Assembly (NCBI GenBank): GCA_028282465.1
Contig: JANQHX010000024.1
Span: forward strand, 1 to 64,000
Direction: 5' to 3'
Length of the DNA stretch: 64,000 bases
From: Gynuella sp.
Lineage (GTDB): Bacteria; Pseudomonadota; Gammaproteobacteria; Pseudomonadales; Natronospirillaceae
Of the stretch, positions 1 to 8,926 are shown one piece after another. The notes below the pieces were generated by a model, which did not search any database, was not told the origin of the DNA, and saw only the letters and a list, made by a program, of their open reading frames with translations. The position numbers and the translations under genes are program-made. Each line of letters starts with the position of its first letter. Within the stretch, counting starts at the first letter, position 1.

Positions 1-42
1 TGCCGCACTTATAAAAAGGGTAAATTAATAACCAAAGTGAAT

Positions 43-69
43 TAAGGAACCCCGCCAAATCGCCGATAC
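43..69 (+). promoter_or_regulatory. Candidate sigma28 (FliA) flagellar promoter for flgP
   Basis: A -10-like GCCGATAC lies at 62-69, one base off the FliA consensus GCCGATAA. A weak -35-like TAAGGAAC lies at 43-50, giving an 11-base spacer as in the consensus. The downstream genes are flagellar, which fits. The -35 match is poor (TAA plus one G), so this is inference from spacing, the -10 and context. Transcription would begin near position 76 and leave a leader of about 130 bases before flgP. Confidence 0.5.
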
Positions 70-93
70 CAATCTCATAGACGAACCACAGGA

Positions 94-174
94 TGTGGTG
101 TGAAGCGTTAACCTGAACAGTGGTTACCTTAGGGTAGCCAACTGTGAAGGTTAATAACAAAGTCTCACACCACA
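94..174 (+). other. Nested inverted repeats (structured 5' leader of flgP)
   Basis: Three concentric stems are visible. The outer stem is 10 bp perfect (94-103 with 165-174). The middle stem is 7 bp perfect (108-114 with 148-154). The inner imperfect stem pairs 118-128 with 133-144 around a TTAG loop. No T-run follows, so it is not an obvious terminator, and it sits between the putative promoter and the flgP start. It could be a cis-acting RNA, a cruciform or a protein site. I do not recognise it as a known riboswitch. Confidence 0.6.
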
Positions 175-204
175 GCTAACTAAATGATAAAGGACGGCAG
201 CACT

Positions 205-813
205 ATGTTAAGAACGGCACTGCTTATAGCTCTAATGTTTAGCTTGGTTGCTAATTCTGGCTGCAGCATGTTTGGCGGTAAGAAGAAAGAAAAAGAGCAG
301 CAAATCAGCGAAATCGAAACTCAAGTAAAAGAAATTAATAATAAATTGCCGCCTTTCAAGCCCATGGTACTTAGAGTTGTGGGTTATGGAGCTATTGATC
401 CAAAAGCCATTGGCCTTTCAGATGTGCAGCTAAGACTAATGGCCATGCGCGCTTCCAAACTCGATGCCTACCGAACACTTGCTGAACGAGTTTATGGTAC
501 TGCGATCGTTGGTAACACCACAGTAGAAAACTTGGTAACTAAAAATGACCGCTTCCGCTCATTTGTTGATACCTATGTACTCGGCGCTAAAGTGGTGACT
601 CAGGACGAATTGCACGATGGCAGCTTTGAAACCGTATTGGAAATGGTGATTGACGAAGGCTTTAGAAACTGTCTCACCAGTGAAAATGAAATTCGTAAAA
701 ACAGCCGATGTGCATCAGAAGTGGTGCACGACCTTGAGTCTTTCGAGTACAACCGTTTGAGCCGTCAGGGTATTGATGGCTCAGATGATTCGGGTTTATA
801 TTTCATCGAATAA
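205..813 (+). CDS. flgP: FlgP-like LPP20-family flagellar outer-membrane lipoprotein
   Basis: Predicted lipoprotein of the LPP20/FlgP family, which in Vibrio and Campylobacter is needed for outer-membrane stability of the flagellum. The chosen ATG at 205 follows an AAGGA at 191-195. It gives a short hydrophobic signal sequence ending in a lipobox with Cys20 (N-S-G-C), then a charged linker rich in Lys/Glu. The body (about residues 55-165) has the family pattern of an Ala-rich helix, including 'MRASKLDAYRTLAERVYG', followed by beta strands. An earlier in-frame ATG at 184 has no ribosome site. The next gene is flgT, 52 bases downstream, so the two probably form a transcription unit. Confidence 0.8.
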   Translation: MLRTALLIALMFSLVANSGCSMFGGKKKEKEQQISEIETQVKEINNKLPPFKPMVLRVVGYGAIDPKAIGLSDVQLRLMAMRASKLDAYRTLAERVYGTAIVGNTTVENLVTKNDRFRSFVDTYVLGAKVVTQDELHDGSFETVLEMVIDEGFRNCLTSENEIRKNSRCASEVVHDLESFEYNRLSRQGIDGSDDSGLYFIE

Positions 814-865
814 TCTTAGTAAGCAGACCGGTGAGCAAGCCCGGTTTGCGCCTCTGGAGCTTGTC

Positions 866-2101
866 ATGAAAACTGTGTTTGGTGTTCTGCTGGTTTGGTT
901 AGCAGCTGGTCTCACTCATGCTGAACAAATGCCCAATTGGGATGCTGATCCAATTGGGCCTTGGGTAGAAGCATCAGGGCGTTCTGAAATTCACTATGGT
1001 GACCAAGCGGCGGCAAGAGTGCGGGCTCTACGAGATGCACTGGAAAATGCATCCATGCAGGTTAATGCCAGGGTGCATAGCAGTCAGGTGTTAGAAAATG
1101 GCTCACTAACCGTTGATCGCTTAAAGATAAACAGCGCTGCTCAAATTCAAGATATGGTAGTCATTGATGAGTTTGCTCAGGATGGTATTTATTTTGTGCA
1201 AATTAGAGCACAAGTCAGTGAAAGCCAGGTGTGTGCCACTCATATCGCAAACAGTTTTCGAAAGTCTGTGGCGGTCACGGGCTTTGCAATGGAGTTTCCT
1301 GGGCAAAGCACGCTAGGTCATTTAGGCGCAGTAGATAGAAAGTTAGCCTCTCACTTGGTCAGCCGTTTGAATGGGTTACCAGGGATTACTGCATTAGATG
1401 CCAATTACATGATGCTTTATCAAAGCTCCCACTCCGCTCCTACCACTTTAACGCCAAACAATACCCTGACCAGAGCCGTCGATGCTGCTGAGCACTTAGG
1501 CGTTCAGTTTGTCGTCAGTGGAATTATTCGTGATTTAGCCATGAAAAATATGGACGCACCCTATGGCAAAAAGTCTGATCGCTGGTTGTCTAAAGTGGGA
1601 TTGAAAAAAGAGCCTAGAGATCGTCAATTTGTATTCGACGTTTATGTTCATGATGGCTATAGCGGTGCCTTAGTTTTCCAAAGCCGATACAGCGCTCATG
1701 GCATTTGGAATGCCAAACATCATGAAAAAACCGGTTTTGCGACCGCAAGATTTTGGAGCACTCAATATGGGGAACAAGTTTATAAACTGGTGACTCGTGC
1801 AGTGGATGATTTACAGCAAACTGTACAATGTCAGCCTTTTATGGCCAATATTTCTAAGGTGAAGGGTAATCGAATCTATGTTCAGTCAGGAGCCAGCAGC
1901 GGTTTAAGGCCTGGAGATTCTCTGAGTGTTTATCGTACCTCAGAGTTTTTTGATCGGGAACAAAACGCCTTTAAGCAAATTACAGATACCAAAATAGTGG
2001 CCACTGTAAAACAGGTGCAGCCACATTTCGCTATTGCTGAATTACCTATTCGAGTTGAGCGGGTCAATATTCAACAGGACGATTTAGTAATTGCCTGGTG
2101 A
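866..2101 (+). CDS. flgT: Flagellar assembly protein FlgT (H-ring)
   Basis: Periplasmic flagellar basal-body protein that in Vibrio builds the H ring around the LP ring and supports stator assembly. The ATG at 866 follows TGGAG and gives a clean signal peptide with predicted cleavage after the Ala19 region (T-H-A). The frame is open back to a TTG at 773, but that start would bury the signal sequence. The order is FlgT-N (about 30-115, 'VEASGRSEIHYGDQAAARVRAL'-like region), a central domain (about 125-290), and a C-terminal SH3-like domain (about 320-405) with 'SGLRPGDSLSVYR'. At 411 residues it is close to Vibrio FlgT. Its position after flgP supports the call. Confidence 0.82.
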   Translation: MKTVFGVLLVWLAAGLTHAEQMPNWDADPIGPWVEASGRSEIHYGDQAAARVRALRDALENASMQVNARVHSSQVLENGSLTVDRLKINSAAQIQDMVVIDEFAQDGIYFVQIRAQVSESQVCATHIANSFRKSVAVTGFAMEFPGQSTLGHLGAVDRKLASHLVSRLNGLPGITALDANYMMLYQSSHSAPTTLTPNNTLTRAVDAAEHLGVQFVVSGIIRDLAMKNMDAPYGKKSDRWLSKVGLKKEPRDRQFVFDVYVHDGYSGALVFQSRYSAHGIWNAKHHEKTGFATARFWSTQYGEQVYKLVTRAVDDLQQTVQCQPFMANISKVKGNRIYVQSGASSGLRPGDSLSVYRTSEFFDREQNAFKQITDTKIVATVKQVQPHFAIAELPIRVERVNIQQDDLVIAW

Positions 2102-2110
2102 TTAATCATC

Positions 2111-2566
2111 TTACCTGAACTCATAGGCTTGAGTTCCCCAAAGCGGCACAGTGGAAAGGCTGTGCTTAAAACTTCCGGTTGTTTCTTTAGTGGAATAGGA
2201 AACATACATAAGAGTTTGGCTCTCTGAGTCATAAATTCTTCGAACTTTCATATTTTTAAAGAACACACTCTTAGACTTTTTAAACACCACTTCACCTGAG
2301 TCTGTTTTATCAATGGCTGCAATCATGGCCTTAGTAATATCTCCAGTTTGTCTGCAGGCTATGGAGGAATCCGACGGGTCAGAAAGACTTAAGTCGGCTT
2401 CAATGCTGGATATATGACAGGTTACTCCGGAAACAATGGGATCCGTTAGTGAATCTAGTTTGATGTCTTTAGTCGTAAAAAGGCCAAGGGAAACATCGCC
2501 GACTTCATTATTATTGTCGCAAGCAGCCAATAAAAATAAAACACTCAAAAGTACTAATGCGCGCAT
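2111..2566 (-). CDS. creA: CreA family protein, predicted lipoprotein
   Basis: Member of the CreA family (E. coli CreA, an exported protein of unknown biochemical role). Conserved pieces are 'VTCHIS', 'ACRQTGDI' and 'GEVVFKKSKSVFFKNMKVRR', then a YD-S and a C-terminal segment ending near 'STVPLWGTQAYEFR'. The ATG at 2566 gives a 15-residue hydrophobic leader with a lipobox (L-A-A-C16), so this version may be lipid-anchored. A longer in-frame start at 2617 overlaps apaH and hides the signal sequence. The gene lies 16 bases after apaH on the same strand and is probably co-transcribed with the lptD-apaH cluster. It is convergent with flgT. Confidence 0.8.
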   Translation of the reverse strand: MRALVLLSVLFLLAACDNNNEVGDVSLGLFTTKDIKLDSLTDPIVSGVTCHISSIEADLSLSDPSDSSIACRQTGDITKAMIAAIDKTDSGEVVFKKSKSVFFKNMKVRRIYDSESQTLMYVSYSTKETTGSFKHSLSTVPLWGTQAYEFR

Positions 2567-2582
2567 TTTAATTCCATATAGA

Positions 2583-3389
2583 TTAAGCAGATCTTTGGTG
2601 AATTTCCTGAGTTTCAAGATTCATTAATGTTAACTTTCCACCCCAGATTGCTCCAGTGTCTAAGCCGATTACTTCAGGCATATTGGTCTTTCCTTCTAAG
2701 GCAGCCCAATGTCCAAAAAGTAATTTAGTTTTTCTCGGTTTTACCGGTGGGAACTCAAACCAAGGTGCCATGTTTTCAGGTGGGGCTTCAGGCCCAGCCT
2801 TACAGTCGAAGTCCATTTGACCATTTTCAGCAACAAACCTCATTCGAGTAAAATAGTTAGTAATCACTCGTAGTCTTTCAAGGCCTTGTAAATGATCACT
2901 CCAGGTATCAGGTTCGTTGCCGTACATGTTTTCAAAAAACACTTTGCTGTTTTCTGAGTTTAAACAGCTGGAAACTTCATCAGCTAGGGCAATCGCCTTT
3001 TTGGTAGACCAGAAATGCGGTATGCCCGCATGAGTCATGGTGTAGCCGAGTTGTTTATCATGCTGAATTAAAGGTTGTTGAATAAGCCAATCCATTAATT
3101 CATCACAGTTTGGAGCCGACAATATTTCATCAAGCGTATCTTTTCTATTCGGCACTTTAACTCCGTGATACACAGCCAATAAATGAAGATCGTGATTTCC
3201 TAAAACTATTTTCACGTTCTCTTTAATGCTGAATAAATACTCTAAAGTCTCTAATGATTGCGGACCCCGGTTGACCAAATCTCCGGCAACCCAAAGTTGA
3301 TCTGTGTCTGGGTTGAAGTTCACTTCTCTAAGTAAAGACTGAAATGGCTGGAAGCAACCTTGAATGTCACCAACGGCATAAACAGCCAT
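2583..3389 (-). CDS. apaH: Bis(5'-nucleosyl)-tetraphosphatase, symmetrical (ApaH)
   Basis: Metallophosphatase that splits Ap4A symmetrically to two ADP and also removes Np4 caps from RNA. The family signatures are all present: GDIQGC at residues 7-12, GDLVNRGP at 36-43, GNHD at 64-67, and a downstream 'MTHAGIPHFW' and 'FGHWAA'. The length of 268 aa is near the E. coli 274. The ATG start is 2 bases after the rsmA stop, so expression is coupled to rsmA. The usual neighbour apaG, between rsmA and apaH in many gammaproteobacteria, is absent here. Confidence 0.95.
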   Translation of the reverse strand: MAVYAVGDIQGCFQPFQSLLREVNFNPDTDQLWVAGDLVNRGPQSLETLEYLFSIKENVKIVLGNHDLHLLAVYHGVKVPNRKDTLDEILSAPNCDELMDWLIQQPLIQHDKQLGYTMTHAGIPHFWSTKKAIALADEVSSCLNSENSKVFFENMYGNEPDTWSDHLQGLERLRVITNYFTRMRFVAENGQMDFDCKAGPEAPPENMAPWFEFPPVKPRKTKLLFGHWAALEGKTNMPEVIGLDTGAIWGGKLTLMNLETQEIHQRSA

Positions 3390-3391
3390 TG

Positions 3392-4177
3392 CTATTCTCC
3401 AAGACGGGTTTTGAGGTTAGACAGTTTAACGAATTGTTCTACTGACAGCTTTTCTGGTCGAATACCTGGGTCTATGTCGATTGATTCTATTTGCTCAGCC
3501 GTTAAAACACCTTTTAAATTATTTCTTATCGTTTTTCTGCGCTGGGCGAAAGCGGTACGAACTAAGTTTGCTAGTTGTTCAATATCATCTGCTACGCAAG
3601 GCAACTCGGAGTAAGGTGTCAGTCTCACAATGGCTGAATCGACTTTGGGTATAGGATGAAAGGCACCAGGCTTCACAGTAAATAGATATTCTGCTTTGCA
3701 CTGGTACTGGATCATCACACCAAGTCTGCCGTAGGCACTGGTTCCAGGTTCCGCACACAGTCTATCTACCACTTCTTTTTGCAACATGAAATGCATGTCC
3801 TGAATCTGATGAGACCATTGCAGAAGATGGAACATTAACGGCGTCGAAATGTTATAGGGCAGGTTGCCAATTAGTCTGATTTTTTGATCCTGAGCTAGCA
3901 CACCGAAATCAAATTTCAGAGCATCATGTTCATGAACGGTAAAACCAGCATGATTAAAGAACTTAGTATTTAAAATAGGAATTAAATCTCGATCTAATTC
4001 CACAACGTTCAGTACACCATTGGTTTTATTGAGTAGAAGTTCTGTGATCGCTCCTTGGCCGGGCCCAATTTCAACAAGGTTTTGACCAGGCTTTGGGTTG
4101 ATGGCTGATACGATTCGACTGATAACCGACTGATCTTGTAAAAAGTTCTGGCCAAAGCGCTTTCTGGCTTTATGCAT
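3392..4177 (-). CDS. rsmA: 16S rRNA adenine-N6,N6-dimethyltransferase RsmA (KsgA)
   Basis: Dimethylates the two adjacent adenosines in the 3'-terminal hairpin of 16S rRNA (A1518/A1519 in E. coli numbering) late in 30S maturation. Seen: the 'RFGQNFLQD' N-terminus, the SAM-binding 'VEIGPGQGAIT' at 35-45, and the catalytic NLPYNIS at 105-111. A C-terminal basic helical domain contains 'AFAQRRKTIRNNLKG'. The length of 261 aa is typical. It starts 3 bases after pdxA and ends 2 bases before apaH, which indicates one operon. Confidence 0.96.
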   Translation of the reverse strand: MHKARKRFGQNFLQDQSVISRIVSAINPKPGQNLVEIGPGQGAITELLLNKTNGVLNVVELDRDLIPILNTKFFNHAGFTVHEHDALKFDFGVLAQDQKIRLIGNLPYNISTPLMFHLLQWSHQIQDMHFMLQKEVVDRLCAEPGTSAYGRLGVMIQYQCKAEYLFTVKPGAFHPIPKVDSAIVRLTPYSELPCVADDIEQLANLVRTAFAQRRKTIRNNLKGVLTAEQIESIDIDPGIRPEKLSVEQFVKLSNLKTRLGE

Positions 4178-4180
4178 TTA

Positions 4181-5170
4181 CTAATTAACCTTTTTTGATG
4201 CCATTTGTTTGGCATATTTGATGGCAGTTCTGAGACTGCCTAGATTTGCTTTGCCTGTTCCAGCTAAGTCCAGTGCTGTACCATGGTCTACCGAGGTTCT
4301 AATGATCGGCAAACCTAGTGTGATGTTAACGGCTTTTCCAAAACCTCTGTGCTTTAGCACCGGTAGTCCTTGATCATGGTACATGGCCAACACTGCATCC
4401 GCTTGTTCAAGCCAATGTTCAGCAAATAGTGTGTCTGCTGGTAACGGGCCTTGGATATCAAAACCAAGCTGTTGCCACCTCTTAATAGCGGGCGCAATGA
4501 CTTGCTCATCTTCATGACCAAGATGACCTCCTTCGCCGGCATGAGGATTTAATCCTGCGACTAGCAGTTTAGGTGCTGTAAGGCCCATTTGGTTTGTCAG
4601 ACTATTGAGTGTGACCGATAGAACCTGTTCCAAAAGCTCTTCAGTGATGGTATCTGGTACCTTTCTGAGCGGTAGATGAGTGGTGGCCAGTGCGACTCTT
4701 AAGTCGTCTGTTGCCAGCATCATGATTACTTGATCAGTTTTACACCTTTCTTGAAGGTATTCGGTGTGGCCACTAAATGTATAACCCGCTTCAATAATGG
4801 CACTTTTTTGAACGGGCCCGGTCACCATTGCATCACCTAACTTTTTCATACAGTTATCAATAGCTAAATCTAGGCAATTAAGCACGTACTCTGAGTTGGC
4901 CGGATCTACTGTCCCTGGAATAACATTAGGTTGGCATAATTCGACGGGTAAAATTTTAAGGGTGTTAGCGGGCGTGGGTTTTGGAGCTAAGTTAAGATCT
5001 TGTTCAATAATTTCACAAGGTCTGTTGATACTTTTAAGTCTTTTCTCAATTAAGTTTGGGTCGGCAATGACAACAATTTCGCAATGGTCATCTGGTTCTA
5101 AAAAAAGCTCGCAAAGGTCTGGTCCCACCCCGGCAGGTTCGCCAGGGGTGAAAAAAAGTCGAGGAATCAT
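4181..5170 (-). CDS. pdxA: 4-hydroxythreonine-4-phosphate dehydrogenase PdxA
   Basis: NAD-dependent step of the DXP-dependent vitamin B6 pathway: oxidises 4-phosphohydroxy-L-threonine, feeding PdxJ. The family landmarks are an N-terminal 'TPGEPAGVGPDL', the metal-binding His in 'SGHTEYL', 'GLNPHAGEGG', and 'AMYHDQGLPVLK', followed by a 'TSVDHGTALDLAGTGKA' C-terminus. The length of 329 aa is normal. The start overlaps the surA stop by 4 bases (ATGA), the usual surA-pdxA coupling. Confidence 0.96.
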   Translation of the reverse strand: MIPRLFFTPGEPAGVGPDLCELFLEPDDHCEIVVIADPNLIEKRLKSINRPCEIIEQDLNLAPKPTPANTLKILPVELCQPNVIPGTVDPANSEYVLNCLDLAIDNCMKKLGDAMVTGPVQKSAIIEAGYTFSGHTEYLQERCKTDQVIMMLATDDLRVALATTHLPLRKVPDTITEELLEQVLSVTLNSLTNQMGLTAPKLLVAGLNPHAGEGGHLGHEDEQVIAPAIKRWQQLGFDIQGPLPADTLFAEHWLEQADAVLAMYHDQGLPVLKHRGFGKAVNITLGLPIIRTSVDHGTALDLAGTGKANLGSLRTAIKYAKQMASKKVN

Positions 5171-6360
5171 TCTCTGATGTCTACAAATGCGCTGCTGCGA
5201 ATTTCAGCAAGCCATCTTTGCAGTTCTTCGTTGTAACGGTTGGAATACAGTGCGCGGTAAGTGCTCTCTTTAATTTCTTCAATCCCCACATCCTGCTGCC
5301 GTTTACCCAATAGCTGCATAAAATGGAAACCAAACTCAGTCTGAATGACTTCGCTAGTTTCTCCAACATCTAACTTGCTGGCCGCTTCACGAAAAGCAGG
5401 TACATAGATTTCAGGGTCTGACCATCCCAAATCTCCTCCGCTTAACTTACTGCCGTTATCTTCAGAATATTCTTTAGCAAGTTCAGAAAAGCTTTCTCCA
5501 TTTAGCACTCGTTCACGGAGTGATTCAGCAAGTTCTTTTGCTGATTCTTCTTCTAATACCAAGCTTGGTTTAATAAGAATGTGTCGAATATTGAGCTGTT
5601 CGACAAACTTAACCTGACTGCTACGTTTATCTGCTAGTTGAGCAATATGCCAATTACCTGAGTCTTCAAAGGGTTTAATGGCTTCACCCGGTCCAAGGGT
5701 AACTAATGACTTATCTTTTAAAATGGTGGGCAATGCATCGGGAAGGCGCCAATCAATCTCGATAGCATTGGTCACCTCCGCAAGATTTTTACCTGCTTGC
5801 AATTGCTCGTGGATGTTTAGTGCACTGTCTTCGCTATCCAGTCTTAGGTACACAATCTTCAATTCAGGTGCTGTAGCAGTTCTGCCTTGCACCGTATCTA
5901 GATAGGAGTCAATTTCTTTGGGGTTGATATTAATACGAGAGGATAAAAATCTTTGTCTGGTAAGATTAATGAGTACATCACGCTCAATCTGTTGACTGAT
6001 CAGGCTGAATTCGTCCAAAGACTGCATCTGCTCTAAAGTCATGTTGTTGCGGTTTGCTATGTTTGTTATTGCAGCGTTAACTCTGTCTTCGCTGGCACTC
6101 CATCCTTGCTTCTCAGCCATTTGTAACTGAATTGATTCTAAAATCATCATTTCAAGAATTTGCTTTTCCAGAACTGATATTGGAGGAAGGACAGAAGGGT
6201 TGTCTTGGTATCTTCCTCTAATTTCGTTGATACGTTGGTTCAACTCAGACTCAAGAATAATATCTTCGTTTACTTGAGCTTTTATACCGTCCGCTTTTTC
6301 CATGGCTGCGAAACTTAACGACGAAATAAATACCAGTAAACCCAGTACAACTTTATTCAT
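5167..6360 (-). CDS. surA: Periplasmic chaperone/peptidyl-prolyl isomerase SurA
   Basis: Periplasmic chaperone that escorts beta-barrel proteins, including its neighbour LptD, to the BAM complex. A signal peptide covers about residues 1-18. The N-terminal SurA domain runs to about 150. A well-conserved parvulin (PPIC) domain lies around 265-365, with 'IRHILI' at its start and 'GGDLGWSDPEIYVPAF'. The first parvulin region (about 170-260) is short and lacks the GG-LGW signature, so it is probably non-catalytic. The total of 397 aa is shorter than the roughly 430 of E. coli and Pseudomonas SurA. It lies 35 bases downstream of lptD. Confidence 0.93.
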   Translation of the reverse strand: MNKVVLGLLVFISSLSFAAMEKADGIKAQVNEDIILESELNQRINEIRGRYQDNPSVLPPISVLEKQILEMMILESIQLQMAEKQGWSASEDRVNAAITNIANRNNMTLEQMQSLDEFSLISQQIERDVLINLTRQRFLSSRININPKEIDSYLDTVQGRTATAPELKIVYLRLDSEDSALNIHEQLQAGKNLAEVTNAIEIDWRLPDALPTILKDKSLVTLGPGEAIKPFEDSGNWHIAQLADKRSSQVKFVEQLNIRHILIKPSLVLEEESAKELAESLRERVLNGESFSELAKEYSEDNGSKLSGGDLGWSDPEIYVPAFREAASKLDVGETSEVIQTEFGFHFMQLLGKRQQDVGIEEIKESTYRALYSNRYNEELQRWLAEIRSSAFVDIRE

Positions 6361-6395
6361 GTTGACATATAACCTATTTGTTGTGCTTTTAATTA

Positions 6396-8876
6396 TTATC
6401 TGTACAGATTGCCTTTATAGCCGTCGATTTCTTCGACTAAGAGATTCTCAAGGGCTTCTCCAGGTGAGCCCAATCCTTTAAGCGTAATTTGGAAGAGTAT
6501 CTTTCTCTCCTCAACTTCTCTTTCTTCACCTATCTCAGACTCTTCATGGGATACCAAAAGTCTAGTGTTCCAGCAGCAATCATCAAACTCGAAACCTAGC
6601 CAGGAGCTGCTAGCGGTTTCTGCTATTTCTTCATGGTTCTTGGTCCATTCATGTATGCCTATTAACCCCCAGCGCTGAGCAAAGGGTAATACAAATGAAG
6701 CACTTGCGGAATCCTCCTTGTCTAAATCCTGACCCTCTGTGGCTAGATCAAGATTAAAAACAGCTCGGGTTCTTGGGCGGTATCTCAACCAGAAGTTCAT
6801 ACCCTCTCTGGCGGCAGCTTCCCAATCCCATTTGTATCTAGCACCTGTATTCCAGTAGTTACTTAATGCCCAATCGGCACCAACAAACAGAAGGCTACGC
6901 TCTATCTCGTCTGATTCTGGGGTCAGCGTGCTTGTTTGACCTGTGCGTTCAGGGCTCAAAAAATACAGTTGATCAGCAGATATTTTAAAGATTTGTTTGT
7001 TAGTGTCGTCGTAGATTTTCGAGCTCAACCCCACGGTCACTCGTTCCATATCTCCAACCCTGTCACCGCCATTAAAGCGATCTGACCGATACAGGGTACT
7101 TTGGCTGAAATCGATGACTGAGGTATCAAAAAGTGGTAAATCACTTTGTTCTTCAAAAGGGGTTTGGGTGTAAAAGACTCTTGGCTCTAGCGTTTGTGTC
7201 CAATTGTCTTTTGACTCAATATTTCGCTCAAAAATCAACCCTGTGTCCAGACTGGTCTGGGTCATGAATCGAGTAGGATTGGATTCCATCTCGTCAGATG
7301 TATTCACTAGATTATATTGAGTGGCAAGAAGGTTAACTTGAGGTTTAATAAATGCGAACGGCCATTCCAAGGGATAACTGAACCCAAGTTTTGTGTGCCA
7401 ACGGCTGCCTTCGGCACTTTTGACATTACTTGAGGAAATGCCTTCAAGCTCAGACTTGTTAAGATTGCGGGTAAAGTAAGCCAGTTCTGAATCCAGTGTT
7501 ATGCCGGATTGAAACGCTTTTCCTCCCCAGGTTTTCTTTACTCTGTGACTAGGCTGGCGAGCATAGGGCTGATCAACGGGCGCTTCGTCTTGATTAATAA
7601 TTGAGTAACGTTGAACCGTTGTGGTGTGATTCCAGGAGCCATAATTTTGAATCAGTTTGACTGATTGGTTCAAGGCGTCTGTTGTATCGTCTTTGTCTTG
7701 ATAGTGTTTGAAAAAATAAGCGTCTGATGCGTCTGCAATGTCAAGTTGTAATCTGGCCTGTTTGTTTAAGTCATGCTTGTGTGTAAAAGAGTACCACCAT
7801 CGGTTATTTTCTTGTTGTTCTTCAGTTAAAACTTCTTCCCAATCTTCGTCCTCTGTTTCCTGATTGGTTTGTTCAATAGTGCCGATAATTGAGCCTTCGC
7901 TCGCTTTGGTAAGATAACGCCATTCACTGTCTAAAATTTCCCCTTGATCCTCTAGGAAGTGTGGGGTCATTGTGGTGTCTAAGTTCGGTGCTATGTTCCA
8001 GTAAAAGGGTAGCTGTACCCTTGTTTTGTCTCCCTGTACTTCCATTACGGGCGCCAAAAAGCCTGTGTGCCTTTTATCATCAATTGGAAACCTGAAATAA
8101 GGCAGATAAAAAACAGGCACCCCTTTTACTTTAATAACGCTGTGAGTGGAAGTCGCAATGCCTTGCACTGGTTTGAGAGTTAGCCTCGATGCTGACACTT
8201 CCCACACTGGATATTCTGGATCGCATCTTGTGATTACCGGATCGGACAAACGAATGCGCCCACTACTGTTACTAAATAGCTCTGAAGATTCTCCGTAGAG
8301 GGTTTCCGAGTGCATGACGAAGTTATTATCATTTAACCAAAACTCACCGCTACGCATGTCTGCTCGGCCAGAATCCGCTAATACAAGAAGATCTGGTTGT
8401 CTCACAACTACATTACCTTCAAGAGCCCCTTTTTGTTCGTCCCCTTGGTAGAGCAAATAATCGGATTTGATCTGAAAAAGATTTTGAGTCATTTCCACAC
8501 GTCCTTCAGCTTCAATGACATCGCCATCTTTTTGTTTTAGCAGCTCAGCCTTAATGGAAACCGGGTATTTGACTTGATCAGAGATTCTGTAGTTTTTGAC
8601 ATAACTCGCCAGTGGGTCAATGAAGTCACCACGGCAATAGAATTTGGTTCCTCGCTGTTGCTCACTGGTCATCTCGTTGTATCTAAGCCAATCAAGTTTA
8701 CTGTAATCCATAGGAGCTTCTTCAGAACTTAGCTGAGTACTTAAGAAACCAAGCAATATTAAGCAGGAAAGGCAAGTTTTTGGAAAACAGAAGATCAAGT
8801 AGGAGAACCTATCAGGGATTTTTGGTTGAATGATAAAGGATTGGAATCTGTCGAGGTAGCGGCAAACTCCAACCAT
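6396..8876 (-). CDS. lptD: LPS-assembly outer-membrane protein LptD
   Basis: Outer-membrane beta barrel that, with LptE, inserts lipopolysaccharide into the outer leaflet. An N-terminal OstA/LptA-like jellyroll (about 100-230) contains 'VIEAEGRVEMTQN' and 'GALEGNVVVRQPDLLVLAD'. It is followed by 'GIATSTHSVIKVKGVPVFY' and the large LptD barrel to the C-terminus. Cysteine pairs are present around residues 79 and 216 and near the C-terminal 'DDCCWNTRLL', as expected for the inter-domain disulfides. The start is uncertain. The ATG at 8876 has no visible ribosome site and gives an unusually long N-region, so an internal TTG just before the hydrophobic stretch is possible. It is first in the lptD-surA-pdxA-rsmA-apaH run and divergent from djlA. 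Confidence 0.94.
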   Translation of the reverse strand: MVGVCRYLDRFQSFIIQPKIPDRFSYLIFCFPKTCLSCLILLGFLSTQLSSEEAPMDYSKLDWLRYNEMTSEQQRGTKFYCRGDFIDPLASYVKNYRISDQVKYPVSIKAELLKQKDGDVIEAEGRVEMTQNLFQIKSDYLLYQGDEQKGALEGNVVVRQPDLLVLADSGRADMRSGEFWLNDNNFVMHSETLYGESSELFSNSSGRIRLSDPVITRCDPEYPVWEVSASRLTLKPVQGIATSTHSVIKVKGVPVFYLPYFRFPIDDKRHTGFLAPVMEVQGDKTRVQLPFYWNIAPNLDTTMTPHFLEDQGEILDSEWRYLTKASEGSIIGTIEQTNQETEDEDWEEVLTEEQQENNRWWYSFTHKHDLNKQARLQLDIADASDAYFFKHYQDKDDTTDALNQSVKLIQNYGSWNHTTTVQRYSIINQDEAPVDQPYARQPSHRVKKTWGGKAFQSGITLDSELAYFTRNLNKSELEGISSSNVKSAEGSRWHTKLGFSYPLEWPFAFIKPQVNLLATQYNLVNTSDEMESNPTRFMTQTSLDTGLIFERNIESKDNWTQTLEPRVFYTQTPFEEQSDLPLFDTSVIDFSQSTLYRSDRFNGGDRVGDMERVTVGLSSKIYDDTNKQIFKISADQLYFLSPERTGQTSTLTPESDEIERSLLFVGADWALSNYWNTGARYKWDWEAAAREGMNFWLRYRPRTRAVFNLDLATEGQDLDKEDSASASFVLPFAQRWGLIGIHEWTKNHEEIAETASSSWLGFEFDDCCWNTRLLVSHEESEIGEEREVEERKILFQITLKGLGSPGEALENLLVEEIDGYKGNLYR

Positions 8877-8926
8877 AGGGTAAAGTGGTGATATTCTTTC
8901 ATTAAAAAACTAGTGAGAACAATGGT

